A stretch of 64,000 bases of DNA from Porphyra umbilicalis (Eukaryota > Rhodophyta > Bangiophyceae > Bangiales > Bangiaceae), in assembly GCA_002049455.2 (NCBI GenBank), contig KV919073.1:1-64000 (forward strand). Reading direction: 5' to 3'. This document shows positions 10,941 to 21,090 of the stretch, piece after piece. The position numbers were made by a program, and so were the translations under genes. Numbering within the stretch: position 1 is the stretch's first letter; every line of letters starts with the position of its first letter. The notes below the pieces were generated by a model. That model saw nothing but the letters and a program-made list of their open reading frames with translations. It ran no database searches and had not been told where the DNA came from.

Positions 10941-13215
10941 CAATCACCGCCGTTGATCCTCTACGGGATCGCACTGTACGTCGCTCCCAGCGTGGTGGAG
11001 TGCCCCACGCCCCAAACAGTCTACTGTACACCCGGCGGTCCCGCCCACGGGCCCTCCACCGCCACACGCCCGCCCGTCCGTGCCCCGATGGGCGCCGTCC
11101 CGCAACGAGACGCGACGGCGCTTGCGTGCCGGGTCCCCCCACGCCTCGCCCTCATGACGAGGGGGGGGGGGGGTGGGGACCCGCCCGGGCACACGGCGGA
11201 CCACGGGCCGGGGCTGCGACGGTACGGGGCGGCCGCCCCCCTTCCACGACGGGCGGCTCTGCCCCCGCCCGCGCCTCCCCACGGCTCGCACACACGCGCG
11301 GCCCCCCCCCCCCCCCCTCGTTGCGGCGGGGATTGGGGAAACGCGCGCCGCGGCGGGGCCGCCGCCACGGGCCCCGCCGCGGCGGGCGCTTGCAATCGAC
11401 GGCCGGCGGGATCGCGTCGCGGACGATACGGGGCTGCGGTCGGCGAGGGAGCCGGCGGCGGTGGCGGCCGCCGCGCCAAGCCCCCTTCCCCCTCCCCCCG
11501 ATGGCAGGGCGCCGCGGGTCGTGGGCCCAGTGCGAACCGAGGGGGGGCGCGCCCCCGCCGACCCCGCCGCCGTCGCCCGACGGCGTGCCACGGGCGGCTC
11601 ACCGGGGGGGGGGGGGTCACGGCGCCCCGCGGCCGCCCACACGGCCGCCGTCGCTGGTCGGGTCTGTGGCGGTCGTGGCCCTCGCGGGGCAGCCCCCCCC
11701 CCCCCCCCCCCCCCCGCCACGGCCCCCCCCACCGATCGGCACCGTGCGCAGCGGCGGCGCACGGTCCCGGATCCGCCGCGGCGGCGGTGGCCGCCGCACC
11801 CCTCTCGCGACGGCCGCGGCCGCCGGGGACGCCGGCGGCGCCCCTGCCGCGCTCGGTCCGTTGGGGCGGCCGCCGGTGCGGGTGCATCGGCGGCGCCCCC
11901 CCCGCATTGCCAATCGCGTTGGGCGGGCGGGCGGCCCCGTGGGGCGTGTCCGCCCCCCCCCCCCCCCCCCCGCGGCGGTGCCACGCCGCCGCCGGGCGCC
12001 CCGCGCGTGCGGGCCGTCGGCGGGGCGGGCGCCTCGAGCGCGCGCAGATCCCGAGCCCGCGTCTGCTTCCCGCCCGCCCCCCGCCGGGCACGTGTGTCGT
12101 GGCGGCGGCGGCGGCGGGGGCGGGCGCGCCGGTCTGTGGCGGCGGCGGCGGCGTCAACGGTCCGTGGCGGCACCACCCCGGGGGGGGCGGGGAGGGGCAG
12201 GGGAGGGGGGGCGGGGGGTGGGGGGGGCGCGGGGGGCGGGGGGGGCGCGGGGGGCTGGGGAAGTGGGGGGGGGGGGAGCACCCCCACCTCTGGCAGACGC
12301 ACCCCAACCCGCACCTCCCACCGGGCACTGTCACTTGCGACGGCGACGGCGGGGCGGCGGTGGCCGCCCCCCCCCCCCGCGGCGGCAGCGCCCGTCCCCC
12401 CGCCACCTGCTGCCGGCGCAAGCGGCGGGCGGCGGGCGAGCCGCGTTGGGTGGGAGGATCCGCGCCATCCGTACTGACCGCCATTGCCGCCGGCGTGGCC
12501 GCCGCCGTCGGCTTGCGGGGGGGGGTGGGGGGGGGGGGGGCGCCGCCGCTGCCAGCGCAAGCCCCCGGCGACGGGCGCCCCCCCCCCCCCCGCCGCCCCG
12601 TGCCGGCCGCCCGGCCGCCACTGCCCGGTCACGCGGGCGCGCCCCGCAGCGTCCGCGGCCCGCCGCGCACGCTGCGTGTGGTGCGCTGTGCGCGGCGCGC
12701 GTCGTGTGCGGCGCCCGCTGGCGCCGCCGCCGCTGCCGGTGGGGGGCGGCGGGCGTGGCACACCCGAGGCCCGCCCCACGGGGGTGGCCGCGGGGGGGGG
12801 TCGCCCGGCGGGCGTCGCCCCTCCCGGCAACGGCGGCCAGCGACGGCGGGGGGAGGGAGGCGGCCGACGCAACGACGCGCCGCTGCGTCGGCGGTGCGCC
12901 ACGACGTGCGGGCGGTTGCCGTGTCGTGACGTGGGGCGGGGGGGCGCCACGGCCGTCGCCGCCTGGGCGGCTTTGTCGGCGTGGCGTCGGGCGGGTGCGT
13001 CACGACCGTCGCGCCGCCGGGGGGTCGGTGGCCCGCCGTTGGTGCCCGCCGCCCGCGTCGGCCGCGTGCATGTAGCGGGACGTGCGGCGTCCTCTCTTTC
13101 CTCCCCGCCCCCCCGTGACGGGGGAGACGGTCGCCCGCACCCGCTCTCCATCCCTGTCTCGCCCCTTTCCCCGCACCCTGCCCCCCCCCCCCCCCCCCCT
13201 TCCTCCCAACCAGCG
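10941..13215. other. Ultra-GC-rich homopolymer-laden spacer
   Basis: About 2.2 kb of extreme GC with many runs of 10 or more G or C (for example 11161-11171, 11695-11715, 11951-11970, 12181-12270 and 12515-12540). Several frames stay open for 500-800 codons on both strands only because stop codons are AT-rich. The predicted peptides are Pro/Arg/Gly-rich with no domain. It runs up to the ABC transporter start and probably includes its promoter and 5' UTR. I see no supported gene. Confidence 0.5.
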
Positions 13216-13631
13216 ATGAACTCCCTCCGGCTGCTGCGGCGCGCCGCCGTCGGCCCGCGGGGGCGGTTGGAAGCGCGCGGGTGGCGGCGGGAGGACCTCG
13301 CGTCGGCCATCCGCGCGGTGCGGCGGGAGGTCGACCCGAACCGCATGAGCTTGTACGCGCCCCCGCCGCCACCCGGGTCCAAACCGTGGGGCACCGACGA
13401 CGGGGACAGCAGCTACAAGGACGGCGGCGGCGGCGGCGGCGGCGGGGGGCGGAGGAGACGGGGCAACGTGAGCAGCAGCGGCAGCGACGGCGATGACGGC
13501 GCCGCCGACGGGCGGTCGCGGCGGCGGCGGCGGCGGCGGCGCAAGCGCGGGCGCTCGTGCACGCCCGCTGGCTGCTGCGGCGCCTGCGTGTGCGGCGGCT
13601 GTTGCGGTGGTGGTGGCGGCGGCGGTGGCGT

Positions 13632-13691
<60 letters not shown>

Positions 13692-15004
13692 CGCGGCCGC
13701 CGACGGGGACGATGAGCGCAGCGACGCGGACGCGGCGCCGCGAAAGCGCCGCACGGCGGACAATTCGAATCGGGCGGCGCTGTGGCGCCTCGTGCGCCTC
13801 CTCTACGCCAACGCCCGTGGCTACGTGCTCGTCGGCATTGCGGCGGCGGTGGCCGAGGGGTTCACGCTGCCCCTCTTTTCCATCCTCTTTGGGCGCTTCA
13901 CGGGCGTCTTTTTCGAATCCCCCGTCGCCATCCGGACGACCAGCTGGAAGTACCTCCTCGTCTTTATTGCGGTTGGGGGCTTTGCCGCGACGGTCCTCAC
14001 GGTGCGCGCGTATTGCCTCCGCTACGCCGCCCACCGGCTGTCGTACGTGCTCCGCACCGACACGCTCGCGGCGCTGCTGCAGCAGGACGTGCCCTACTTT
14101 GAGGCCGCCCACAGTTCCGGCTTTGGGGACCGCCTCCACGCCGACGTGCTCGCCATCCAGGATGCGATTGCAGAGGTGGGGGACACGGTCGTGGCCGCCT
14201 CGCAGCTGACCGTCAGCCTCGTGATTAGTTGCGTGTTTGGGTGGCAGCTGACGCTCGTCGTCCTCGCCCTGTCGCCGCTGCTGCTCGCGACGGTGAGCAG
14301 CACGGTGTTTCTCTTTGCGGGCCTCAGCCGGCAGCTGACGCTCGCCTACTCGGTCGCGGGCGCCGTTGCCGCCGACGTCCTCGCCGCCGTCCGCACGGTG
14401 CAGGCGCTCAACGCCGAGGCGGGCATCACCGCCCGCTACGCCGCCCTCTTGCGGACGGTCCTCGACCTCGGGCGCAAGGAGTGCGTCCTCCAATCCTCCG
14501 TCGCCGCCGTCGGCGTCTTTGTCGCCTTTACGCTCCAGGGCTTTGTGCTGTGGTGGGGCGGGGAGCTCGTTGCCCGCGGCGCGGTCGCCCCCGAAAACGT
14601 CCTCGTCGTGTTCTTCACCCTCATCTCGGGCGTCGTGTCGCTCGCCGCCAAGGCGCAGGTCGGGCCCGAGTTGGCCAAAGCGGCGGGCGTCGCCCGGTTT
14701 TTGTTTGCCATCCAAGACCGCGTGCCCGTCCGCCGCCCGCCGTCGGTGGTCGTGGCGGCCGTCGCGCGGCGGGTGGCGGCGGAGAATGCGGCGTTTGCCG
14801 AGATGCAGCGGTCGCGGCGGGGGGGGGGGGGGGGGGGGGGGGCGGGGGGGGGGGGGCGCCGACCGGGGGGGGGCGGGGGGGAAGGCGCGGCGGCGGCCGC
14901 GGTGCGTCCTTTGACGCGGGCGCCAGTGGCAGCTGGGAGCCAAACAGCGACCTGACGGCGAGCGTCGTGACCAACTCGACGGGGTCTTTGGGGGGGAGGG
15001 GGGG

Positions 15005-15047
<43 letters not shown>

Positions 15048-17577
15048 TCGCTGCTGGCGGCAGCCCGTCGCCCGTCTCTGGCAGTGGCGACTCGGTCGTC
15101 GACTTTTCGCCGCTCCACCGCCAGACGGGGGCGGCCGACGGCGCGAATGGCGGCGGCAGCAGCGGCGGCGGCAGCGGCGGGAGCGGCGGCGGCAACCCCC
15201 GCCGCCCCCCCCCCCCCCCGCCCCCCCCCCGCCACGTGGACTGGCACGTCTATGCCACCGCCGACGGCGATAGCGTGCCCGCCCCCCTCCTCCGCGCGGT
15301 CCCGTGGGCGCCCGCCGTCAGCGGTGCCCCCCCCCCTGGGCGAGCGAGGCGGCGGCGCTGGCGCCGCACCCCCTGCCCCCCCTGCCGCCCGTGCGCGTCG
15401 GCCTCGCGTGGCGGGACGTGAGCTTCTCCTACCCGTCGCGGGACCGCCAAGTCCTCCGCTCCGTCTCCCTGTCGGTGCGCGCCGGCCAGACGCTTGCGCT
15501 CGTCGGCCACTCGGGGTCTGGCAAGTCGACGCTCATGGCGCTGCTGCTCCGCTGGTACGACGTGACGCCCGGCCACGGGGACATTGCGATTGACGGCAAG
15601 AGCATTTACGATGTCGACCTGCGCTCCCTGCGGGCCGCCATCGGGCACGTCTCCCAAGAGCCGCTGCTGCTCGCGGGGACGGTTGCGGAGAATATCGCCG
15701 CCGGCTGCCCCGGGGCGGGGCTGGAAGCCATCTCGGCGGCGGCGGTGACCGCCAACGCCGACGGCTTTATCCGCTCCCTCCCGGCGGGGTACCACACCGA
15801 AGTTGGGGAGCGCGGCACGGCGCTGTCGGCCGGCCAAAAGCAGCGCGTCGCCATTGCCCGCGCGCTCGTCTCCAACCCGTCGGTGCTGCTGCTCGACGAG
15901 TGGTCGTCGGCGCTCGACGGCGCCGCCGAAGCGGCCGTCGCCGACGCCCTCCGCGCCGCCGCGGCGGGCCGCACGACCGTCGTTGCCGCGCACCGGCTGT
16001 CGACGGTCGTTGCCGCCGACGCGATTGCGGTGCTTGCCGACGGGGCGGTGATTGAGACGGGCACGCACGCGCAGCTGCTCGCCGCCGGCGGCTCGTACGC
16101 GGCGCACGTGCGCGCGCAGGCCTTTTCCGTCGACGCTGCGACGGTGGGGGGGGAGCGCGGCAGCGGCGTCAGCGGCGACGACGACTTGTCCTCCCGCTTC
16201 CACCGGTCGGCCGTGGCGGCGGGCCTCGGCTCGGTCGTGTCGGGCGACCGGAGTGCCCTCCCAGGCGCCGGCGACAGCGGCGTGTTTGGCCTCGCCGACG
16301 CCTTTGGCGGCGATAGCGGCATTGGCGGCGGCAGCGGCGGCGGCAGCGGCGGTGGCGGCCTCGGCCCGCCCTCGTCGACGGCGGCGCTGCCGTCCACGTC
16401 TCCGGCCTTGTCCTTGGCGACGCTGCGGTATCCAGCGTCGTATGTCGAGGAGGGCGTCGGGGGGGAGGGGGCGGCCCCGACGGGTGGCACCCCGTCGCTG
16501 CGCGCGTGGGCGGCGGCACCACCCGCGGCGACGGCGGCGGCGACGCCGCCTCTGCCGACGGCGGACGCGGCGCCGCCGTCCCTGACGATGGACATGCCCC
16601 TATCGTCGCGGCGTTCGTGGGTGACGGCCGACGCGGCGCCGCTGTCCCTGACGATCGACATGCCCATATCGTCGCGGCGTTCGTGGGTGACGGCCGACGC
16701 GGCGCCGCCATCCCTGACCATCGACGTGCCAGTATCGTCGCCGAGCTCGTGGGTGACGCCAGCGGCGGCGATGCCGTCGACACAGACCGCGGGCAAGCCG
16801 CCGCCGTCACTCATGGTCGACGAGCCGCCGCCGTCGCTGACGGGCGACGAGCCGCCGCCGTCGCTGACTGTCGGCGAGCCGCCGCCTTCGCTGGCGGTCG
16901 ACGTTAAAGCCATATCGCCGCGCGCGTGGGCGGCCGCGGCGGCGGCCGCTGCGGCGGCAGGCAAGACGCCATTCCCGTCCCCGTCGGGCGTGCCGCCGTC
17001 GCCATTGGCGGTTGTCGGCGACGGGTCGTCGCCGCGCGGCGCTCGGGTGCCGCGGGGGATTGTCGCGGCTGCCGCGGCTGTGTTTGGCGGCACCACCGCC
17101 GCGGCCGCCGAGCCGCTGCTGACCGACGCAGAGACGGCCACCGCCGACTTCGCCACCCCATCGTCGGCGGCGGCCGCGTCCGAGGCAGCTGCAGCGGCGG
17201 CGGCCGAGGCGGTCGAACCCGCCTCCACGGTCGACGTGGAGGTGGCGACCCGCCCCCAAATCATCATCTTTGCCGGCGGCGAGGAGCGGGGTCGGCGGCG
17301 CTTCCGGCCGCCGTCCCCCCCCCCACGCTCCTTCTCGCCCATGTCCCTCTACCTGTCGGGCCGCGCCGACCGCCGGCCGAGCGGCAGCGCCGGTGGCAGC
17401 GGCACGGGCACGACGCTGCCGCTCAGCCGCCCGCCCATGCCGTCGATCGTGTCGCTCGTCACGCCCCGCGCGTTGGCCGAGGAGTCTGCCGAGTGGCCGC
17501 CCCTGCCGGGCGAGGACGGTGGCGGGAGCGACGGCGACGTGTCGTCGCCAAAGGGGGGCGACGGGCAGGAGGGATGA
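13216..17577 (+). CDS. ABC transporter, ABCB/MDR-type half transporter (TMD-NBD) with long low-complexity tail
   Basis: About 1450 residues from ATG 13216 (MNSLRLLRRAAVG, basic and presequence-like). Order: disordered amino region with a seven-Cys cluster (13558-13605) and poly-Gly; a transmembrane domain of about six helices (13790-14720) with the usual ABCB look (QQDVPYFE, FGWQLTLVVLALSPLLL); a Gly/Ser/Pro linker; then a nucleotide-binding domain with Walker A GHSGSGKST (15505-15531), signature LSAGQKQR (about 15822), Walker B VLLLDEWSSALD and the switch AHRLST. The TMD and NBD are in the same frame, but protein-like linker sequence between them (GSWEPNSDLTASVV, then GSGDSVVDFSPLHRQTG) lies in other frames. 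The shifts fall on G runs (14819-14875, 14990-15007) and C runs (15205-15232, 15329-15338), so assembly errors are likely. A half transporter must dimerise. Substrate and membrane are unknown. The 480-residue tail carries tandem repeats. Confidence 0.87.
13609..13689 (+). repeat. (GGC)n microsatellite coding poly-Gly
   Basis: A near-pure GGC run giving more than 20 Gly residues in the amino region of the ABC transporter, directly after the Cys cluster. Length is probably variable. Confidence 0.85.
16561..16758 (+). repeat. Three 66-bp tandem repeats in ABC transporter tail
   Basis: Units 16561-16626, 16627-16692 and 16693-16758 each encode 22 residues of the form ADAAPPSLTxDxPxSS then RRSWVT or PSSWVT. 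The reading frame is kept and most differences are single bases. Confidence 0.9.
16798..16905 (+). repeat. Four 27-bp tandem repeats in ABC transporter tail
   Basis: Four consecutive 9-residue units of the form PPPSLxVDE (16798, 16825, 16852, 16879). They share the PPSL core with the 66-bp units just upstream, so both arrays may have grown from one seed. Confidence 0.9.
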
Positions 17578-19477
17578 GCGCCGCTGCGGCGGGCAGTGGG
17601 GCCCGCCGCGGGGGGGCGGTGGCGTATGTCTCTCACCGCCTCGGGGATCTTTCTATCCTTCCTGTTTTTTTTCATTATTTTTCGTGTCGCCTCGCCTGGA
17701 CCGCGTCTGGGCGTAACCTTTTCGTGCGCTTCCGCTTCATTGCTGACTTGCTCACCGACTGATGCTGCCTGTGTGCGTTGACTCGTTTTCTCGATAGATT
17801 TTCGTTCTTCCCTTTGATAGCTTGGATCTCGTGTACATACCCTATTTGCACCTCTTCCCTCCGTCCCGTGCTGGTTTTTTTATTTTTATGTGTTGTTGCC
17901 CGCCTCCATGGCGGTGGCGCCCCCGCCGAAATGTCGGTGGTGAACACGCGCGCGGCGTGCAGTCTGCGCCAGAGTACGGTTCGCGCCGGTGGAGGGCGGC
18001 GCCGTTCACAGGTGGCGCCAATCGCAGATTCCGCTGCCGCGTGTGTGATCTACGTGTGCTATGGACTCGTCGACAGACTCGCCGCCGCCAGTTGCGGGCG
18101 GACAGGGTAGGTGGCAATGGTACCATGGTTTCGATCCCGTCCATACCTCCAACACTCTGCCCTTTGTGTGCTGTGTCTGCAACGGTGTCGTCCCCCAGGG
18201 CAAGAGTGTGCGGTCGGCGCTCGCCGAGGGCCTGCATCGACCGGACAAACACTATCTCGCTGGTTGCAGTCCGTGATCAGCGCGGAGCCGCCCACGCCAA
18301 GGACAAGGACCGCTGTGCCCTACTATTTCCTTGTTTTGGCATGTTGATGTCCGTGACTTGCGTCTTTGGGCAGAACACACCGGGCGTTTGGCATCGTTGT
18401 GCCATGATCTATGGATGTTCGGCCGCAGACACGGACACGTGGTGACCAGCGACCCTCACAACACGTCCGTAACGCGCATGCGACAAGCGGGGCTACTCTC
18501 GGGTCGGTCGCCACCGTTGAAAACGAAGCGCCAGCGCGGCTGCGGGAGTCACAGGCGGTCAAGGTCAAGGAGTTGGTTCACCGTACTTGCGGGGTCCCCC
18601 CGACGCTTCACAACTGATCCTGTGTGCAGATCCACCCACGGAGCATCGTCCGCCCCGCGTGGCACCGTCAGACGGTGGGTCGGCCCCCACTCGCACCGCC
18701 GAGCGCCGCCGCCCACCCACGTGGGTGGTCGTGCCGCAGCGGCGGCGTGCGGCACTATTCCAGCGTTGTGGCACTGGCACTGGCCGTGGCGGACGCCAAA
18801 CGGGGCTGCCGAGCGGGTCTGTCCAACGGTCCGGCTCTGATTGCGGGCACCCGGGGGGGATAATGGGTGTGCTGGGCGACTCTCGAAGTGTAAATGGGCG
18901 CGCTGCTGTCACTGCTCCACGGGAGGAGGGGCGGTCGGCGCGCGGGCCGCAGGCTGAGTTTGCGCCGTTGGCCAGCCACCCAGACCTCAACGAATGGGCG
19001 CGTCTGGATCCAGTCGGGAAGCGGGGAAGGCGGAGAGCGGTGTCAGACAGAGTTTGGCTGACCCAACCGGCACTGCCTTGCACGGAGTGCCTTGCATACT
19101 ACGTGCCCAACCAGCACTGGGATGGAAGGGAAAACATAGCACAGGGCGGGAGAAGGGGAGAGAGATCCGCCACGCGTGCCACGCTTGGCCCTCCCGCCCG
19201 TGCGACGTCTCACTGGGGCCGTGGAGCTCTGCTGCTGTCGAAAAGATGCGTCATTCTGCCGTGCTGCTCCGAGGCCCGCCGCGTGGGGGCCACAGTCGTG
19301 CGCGCGCTTGGGGCGCAGTTAGCCACGCCTTCTTGATTCCAACCGGTCTCCCCCGCCGCCGCCCGCACCTCTGCCATCCGGTCGTGCGTGCGGACGCGGG
19401 GTGTGCTGTACTCAATCCGTTCTTTCTCACGTCGAACCGCCCCCCTCTCCAAGCGTTGCCCTGTCTCCACCGGCACC
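17578..19477. other. Intergenic region
   Basis: Spacer between the ABC transporter stop and the secreted-protein start, lower in GC (17640-18400 is notably T-rich). Open frames of up to 250 codons occur on both strands but overlap each other and show no domain. No gene is supported. The 3' UTR of the ABC gene and the promoter of the secreted-protein gene must lie here. Confidence 0.45.
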
Positions 19478-20449
19478 ATGACGCCCTGGCGGACACTCTG
19501 CGCGGCTGCGGTCGCCACCACCGCTGTGGCGCTCGCCACTGCCCAGTCGACGGTCGCCGCCACGTCGCTCTCGCCCATCACCTTCCAAGGCACGTACGTG
19601 TTGACCAAGGCCGGCACGTCCCCGACCGTTGCCCAAGCCCGCCGCTGCCCCGTCACCGTGCAAGTCACGGAAACGCGGACGGTGCCCAAGGCGACCAACG
19701 GCGGCCGCCCGGTCGTTGTCATCACCACCGACTGGCTCCGCGTCAATGGCCGAGCGTCGTGCACGTCCCCCTGCTTCCCCGAAGACGTGGCCTTCCGCAT
19801 TTGTGGCGCGCGCGACACGACGAAGACGGCGCAGCTGCAGCTCTTCTCCTCCCTCGACGGCTTTAACGCGTCGTCGGCGACCAACGCGACGAGCGCGCCC
19901 GCCAATGGGCTTGAAGTCGACCTGGCCGCCGCCGACGTAGCCTACTACACGGGCCGCACGACGGGGGAGCTCCGCTGCGGCGGCGGCGTCACGCTCGTCC
20001 GCGACGCGCGGTCCTACTGGATCTACTCCCCGACCGCGCCCGTGCCGCTGTCGTTTACCCTGCCGTCTTCGGCGGGGCGTGTGACGTCACTCCTTGCGGG
20101 CGTGCGGCAGGTGTTTTTCTTGATTGACGATGCGTTTGGGGGCACCTGGTGCGGCTACGCCGGCGCCTCGGCTGTGGCGGGGGACAGGAGCGGACGGCTG
20201 GCCCTGCCAGATGGCGTCGTGCTGCCGGGGGCGGTTGTCACGCCGCCTCCAGAGATTATTGTCGAGGAGCTTGTTGTGTCGCCGCCGCGCGCGGGCGACG
20301 GTGCGAATGGGGCGAATGGGCAGGTGGGGTGCTCGGGGCAGGATGGGGCGGACGGGGCGGACGGTGTGGGGGTGAATGGCGGCGCCGGCGGCAAGGGCGG
20401 CAAGGGCGGGCGTGCGGGCGCGTGCATCATCAATGGCCGCCTGTTCTAA
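19478..20449 (+). CDS. Secreted protein with collagen-like glycine repeat tail
   Basis: 323 residues from the ATG at 19478 (context CACCATGA). The frame is open further upstream, but this ATG begins a clear signal peptide: TPWRTLC, then a hydrophobic Ala/Val core, ending near ALATAQS. The mature part (about 25-250) is a globular region of no family I know, with at least seven Cys (for example RRCPVTV, CTSPCFPEDVAFRIC, LRCGGG), probably in disulfides, and NAS/NAT glycosylation sites near 19868-19890. The C-terminal 50 residues are Gly-x-x triplets (GDGANGANGQ, GADGADGVG, GGKGGKGGRAG), like a short collagen helix, closing with a Cys. A cell-wall or surface role is inference. Read in a single exon. 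Confidence 0.78.
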   Translation: MTPWRTLCAAAVATTAVALATAQSTVAATSLSPITFQGTYVLTKAGTSPTVAQARRCPVTVQVTETRTVPKATNGGRPVVVITTDWLRVNGRASCTSPCFPEDVAFRICGARDTTKTAQLQLFSSLDGFNASSATNATSAPANGLEVDLAAADVAYYTGRTTGELRCGGGVTLVRDARSYWIYSPTAPVPLSFTLPSSAGRVTSLLAGVRQVFFLIDDAFGGTWCGYAGASAVAGDRSGRLALPDGVVLPGAVVTPPPEIIVEELVVSPPRAGDGANGANGQVGCSGQDGADGADGVGVNGGAGGKGGKGGRAGACIINGRLF

Positions 20450-21090
20450 GGGGCGGGTGGGGGGGGGTCGCAATCACCCCCGTGCCTAGCTAGCTGCTGG
20501 TGCGCCGTAGGTGTGTCTGATTTGCCTTCTGACTGACTTAATAATTGTGGGGGTGGGGTGCGGGGTGCGGCAGTGCGGAGGGTGGTGTTGTGGAGGGCTA
20601 GACCTGGGGTGCAATTATAGTGGTGGGAGCCTCTGGTAGCTCGTCACCAGGAACGGGACCAGGTTGTCCATGCAATGACGTTTCACTTTTCTCGGCTATG
20701 GTGTTGCCGACCTGGTGTCTCATGGGGTTTTGAGCCTCCACTTGGATTCGCTGTAGGCAGACGCAATAACAATAACTGTACGTTTTCTCCGTTCGACGCG
20801 TGGGCGCTGCATGTTGCTTGGTTGCCTCGTCGTTTCATCATCGGACCAAAGACGGACGTGGTCGATGGCTTGGCGTTGGAGCAACTGACGCATTGGTGCC
20901 GGCCGCGCGTGCTGCGCTACGAGTCGACTGCGGTGGGTTCTACCCTTTGTCATCCCGAGCACTGCACAGAACGACTGGCCATGGGCGACATGAGGTCAGA
21001 CACCAAAAGCGCCCGAGATCATCAATTATGTACACCCCACACGCACGAGAAGGGGAGAGTGAAAAAATAAATATGTACACATCAACAACA
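20450..21090. other. Intergenic between convergent genes
   Basis: Shared 3' flank of the secreted-protein gene (+) and the zinc-finger gene (-). It is lower in GC, with a TAGCTAGC at about 20488. No gene is supported. Confidence 0.45.

Noticed and set aside
10944..13394. 816-codon open frame on the minus strand, and 690-710-codon frames on the plus strand
   Set aside because: Extreme GC removes stop codons in all frames. The peptides are Pro/Arg/Gly-rich with no domain, and they contradict each other and the ABC transporter start.
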